From Planctomycetota bacterium (lineage in GTDB: Bacteria > Planctomycetota > PUPC01 > JABMSA01 > JAUWKK01), in contig JAUWKK010000163.1 of the NCBI GenBank assembly GCA_030614245.1, positions 1-6,665 on the forward strand: a stretch of 6,665 bases of DNA, written 5' to 3'. Position numbers and translations under genes: made by a program. Below are positions 5,564-6,665 of the stretch, piece after piece. Within the stretch, counting starts at the first letter, position 1. Each line of letters opens with the position of its first letter. The notes beneath the pieces are model-generated. The model was not told where the DNA came from. It did no database searches and worked only from the letters and a program-made list of their open reading frames with translations.

Positions 5564-5944
5564 ATGAAAGCAACTTCTTCGCAGGACAAACGCTTTCGGC
5601 TCCGCCCGGAGATGATCCTTCGGCGGAAAGCTGAGTTCGACCGCGCCTTCAGGGAGGGAAATCGTTCTGTGGGCCGGATGATATCGGTACACGTGATACC
5701 GAATGACCTGGGCCACTGCCGGCTGGGGATGGCCGTCAGCCGGGCGGTGGGCGGGGCCGTGCTGCGAAACCGCATCCGCAGGCAGCTTCGCGATGCCTTT
5801 CGATTGAACCGGCACAGCTTTCCTGTCGCCTGCGATATCGTAATCGTCCCCCGCCGGCCGTGGAGGTCCCCGGCGTTCAACGAGATAGCCGACGAGTTCG
5901 TCGCTCTCGTGAAGAAATCGGTCGAACGGAGGGCCGCGCCGTGA
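5564..5944 (+). CDS. rnpA: Ribonuclease P protein component
   Basis: RnpA is the small basic protein that binds RNase P RNA and helps it remove 5' leaders from pre-tRNAs. From the ATG at 5564 the product is 126 aa, the normal size. It has the LRRKAEFDRAFREG opening, the central GMAVSRAVGGAVLRNRIRRQ with the RNR motif at residues 68-70, and LRDAFR after it. An upstream in-frame ATG at 5555 lies inside the -10 box and cannot be on the transcript from that promoter. Even the 5564 ATG would be leaderless or nearly so; a later ATG at 5612 would cut into the conserved region. The usual upstream neighbour rpmH is not present. The stop overlaps the yidD start (GTGA), so the two are coupled. Confidence 0.93.
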   Translation: MKATSSQDKRFRLRPEMILRRKAEFDRAFREGNRSVGRMISVHVIPNDLGHCRLGMAVSRAVGGAVLRNRIRRQLRDAFRLNRHSFPVACDIVIVPRRPWRSPAFNEIADEFVALVKKSVERRAAP

Positions 5945-6180
5945 AATGGCTGCTCATCGCACCGATACGGCGCTACCAGCGGGTTATCTCGCCGCTGCTG
6001 CGGCCGCGATGCAGGTTCCATCCCACCTGCTCGGCGTATTTCATCGAGGCGCTGCAGAAGAAAGGCATCCTGCTCGGCACAGCTATGGGCATCTGGCGGA
6101 TTCTGCGGTGCAATCCCTTCTGCGAGGGCGGATATGATCCCGTCGAGAAGCATGATGAAGAGCCTTTGGGAAAGGACTGA
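5941..6180 (+). CDS. yidD: Membrane protein insertion efficiency factor YidD
   Basis: YidD is a small, membrane-associated protein thought to help the insertase YidC place proteins in the inner membrane. The 79-aa product carries the whole family signature: RRYQRVISPLLRPRCRFHPT at residues 10-29, then CSAY, and near the end RILRCNPFCEGGYDPV with conserved cysteines. The GTG at 5941 is chosen because it gives the canonical KWLLIAPIRRYQ start and overlaps the rnpA stop by 4 nt. The acidic tail after GGYDPV (EKHDEEPLGKD) is typical of the family's variable end. rnpA-yidD order is standard, but the next gene is not yidC. Confidence 0.95.
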   Translation: MKWLLIAPIRRYQRVISPLLRPRCRFHPTCSAYFIEALQKKGILLGTAMGIWRILRCNPFCEGGYDPVEKHDEEPLGKD

Positions 6181-6201
6181 CACGGTAACCGGGAGATCGA
6201 C

Positions 6202-6665
6202 ATGCTGCGATTGATCCCTTGCCTGTTGTGTATCGGCTCGCTCGCAAACGCCGGCGAGCCACCCGCTCCGTTCAAGAGGAATCCGTCGCAGCATGCCCAC
6301 AACGCCACGGTGCTCCTGTCGAATGATACGAAAATCACCGGCGAGGCCCGTACTACCATCGGCAAGCCGTGGCGTGTCTTCCACCGCGCCGACAGCAAGT
6401 ATGTCGACGTCGACTTCTCCGACGTGGTGAGCGTCGACGTGGCTGTCGAGAAGGAAGTTGTCGAGCGCATCTGGCGGTGGAAAGAGAGCGCCTCGGATGA
6501 AAAGGTCTACACCGACAAATACTACATCTGGCACAAGTACGTCACCACGCTCACGCTGCGCGATGGCACCGTGCTGAAGGGCGATCTCCAGGCGCGCGTT
6601 TACGTCAATGACGGCCAGAAGAAACACAGCCTCGACCTGCACAAGCGGTGCAAGGGCAAGATCAC
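6202..6665 (+). CDS. Unrecognised exported protein, 3' end outside window
   Basis: An open frame runs from the ATG at 6202 to the window edge without a stop (154 full codons). GGGAG lies seven bases upstream of the ATG and the yidD stop is 21 bases before it, so it probably belongs to the same operon. The start looks like a short Sec signal peptide: MLR, a hydrophobic stretch LIPCLLCIGSL, then ANA as a plausible signal peptidase I site near residue 17. The mature part is charged and polar, with many Lys, Asp and Val, WRW and YYIWHKYVTTLTLRDGT. Two similar-looking strand segments (TVLLSNDTKITGEART and TLTLRDGTVLKGDLQA) suggest a beta-rich fold that may contain a repeated unit. I do not recognise the family and assign no function. 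Confidence 0.75.
   Translation, partial: MLRLIPCLLCIGSLANAGEPPAPFKRNPSQHAHNATVLLSNDTKITGEARTTIGKPWRVFHRADSKYVDVDFSDVVSVDVAVEKEVVERIWRWKESASDEKVYTDKYYIWHKYVTTLTLRDGTVLKGDLQARVYVNDGQKKHSLDLHKRCKGKI

Noticed and set aside
5545..6642. Long open frame on the minus strand (365 codons) opposite rnpA and yidD
   Set aside because: It lies antisense to two unmistakable genes and the exported protein frame; its translation has no family features and it continues through the rnpA promoter.
1..6665. tRNA, rRNA, CRISPR array or insertion sequence
   Set aside because: No cloverleaf, rRNA-like stretch, regularly spaced repeat series or transposase-like protein was seen on either strand.

Overview
The window reads as chromosomal DNA from a GC-rich bacterium. 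It carries housekeeping genes (purQ, the tail of purL, rnpA, yidD) beside an enolase-superfamily sugar-acid-type enzyme and an XhoI/PaeR7I-type restriction-modification pair. The form of the PurL tail, the loose gene order and the hairpin-bearing dispersed repeats made me think of Planctomycetota or a related uncultured lineage. That is an impression, not something the sequence proves.

Layout. From 5254 down to 259 everything is on the minus strand, in this order of reading: enolase-superfamily gene (5254-3842), DNA methyltransferase (about 3758-2730), restriction endonuclease (2733-1996), a chimeric ORF (1852-1124), purQ (1041-259). From about 5529 to the right edge everything is on the plus strand: a strong promoter, rnpA, yidD (4-nt overlap) and the first 154 codons of an exported protein that runs off the window.

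The centre is the most unusual part. The methyltransferase and endonuclease are translationally coupled (ATGA overlap) and sit between two 29-bp direct repeats with one mismatch. One repeat is the stop-codon end of the enolase-family gene and the other is a displaced copy of it. This looks like an R-M module inserted with a target duplication that kept the host gene's 3' end intact. Just beyond the second repeat is a near-perfect sigma70-type promoter embedded in a 9-bp inverted repeat. It drives an ORF whose first ~165 residues are an unrecognised protein and whose last ~75 residues are the C-terminus of PurL. The rest of purL is absent, so the purine locus has been cut by a rearrangement and purQ now lies behind a foreign promoter.

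Two copies of a 124-bp dispersed repeat (about 89% identical, no gaps, each with two hairpins) lie in inverted orientation at 128-251 and 5333-5456. They bracket the whole minus-strand block exactly. I see no transposase, integrase, tRNA, rRNA or CRISPR array.
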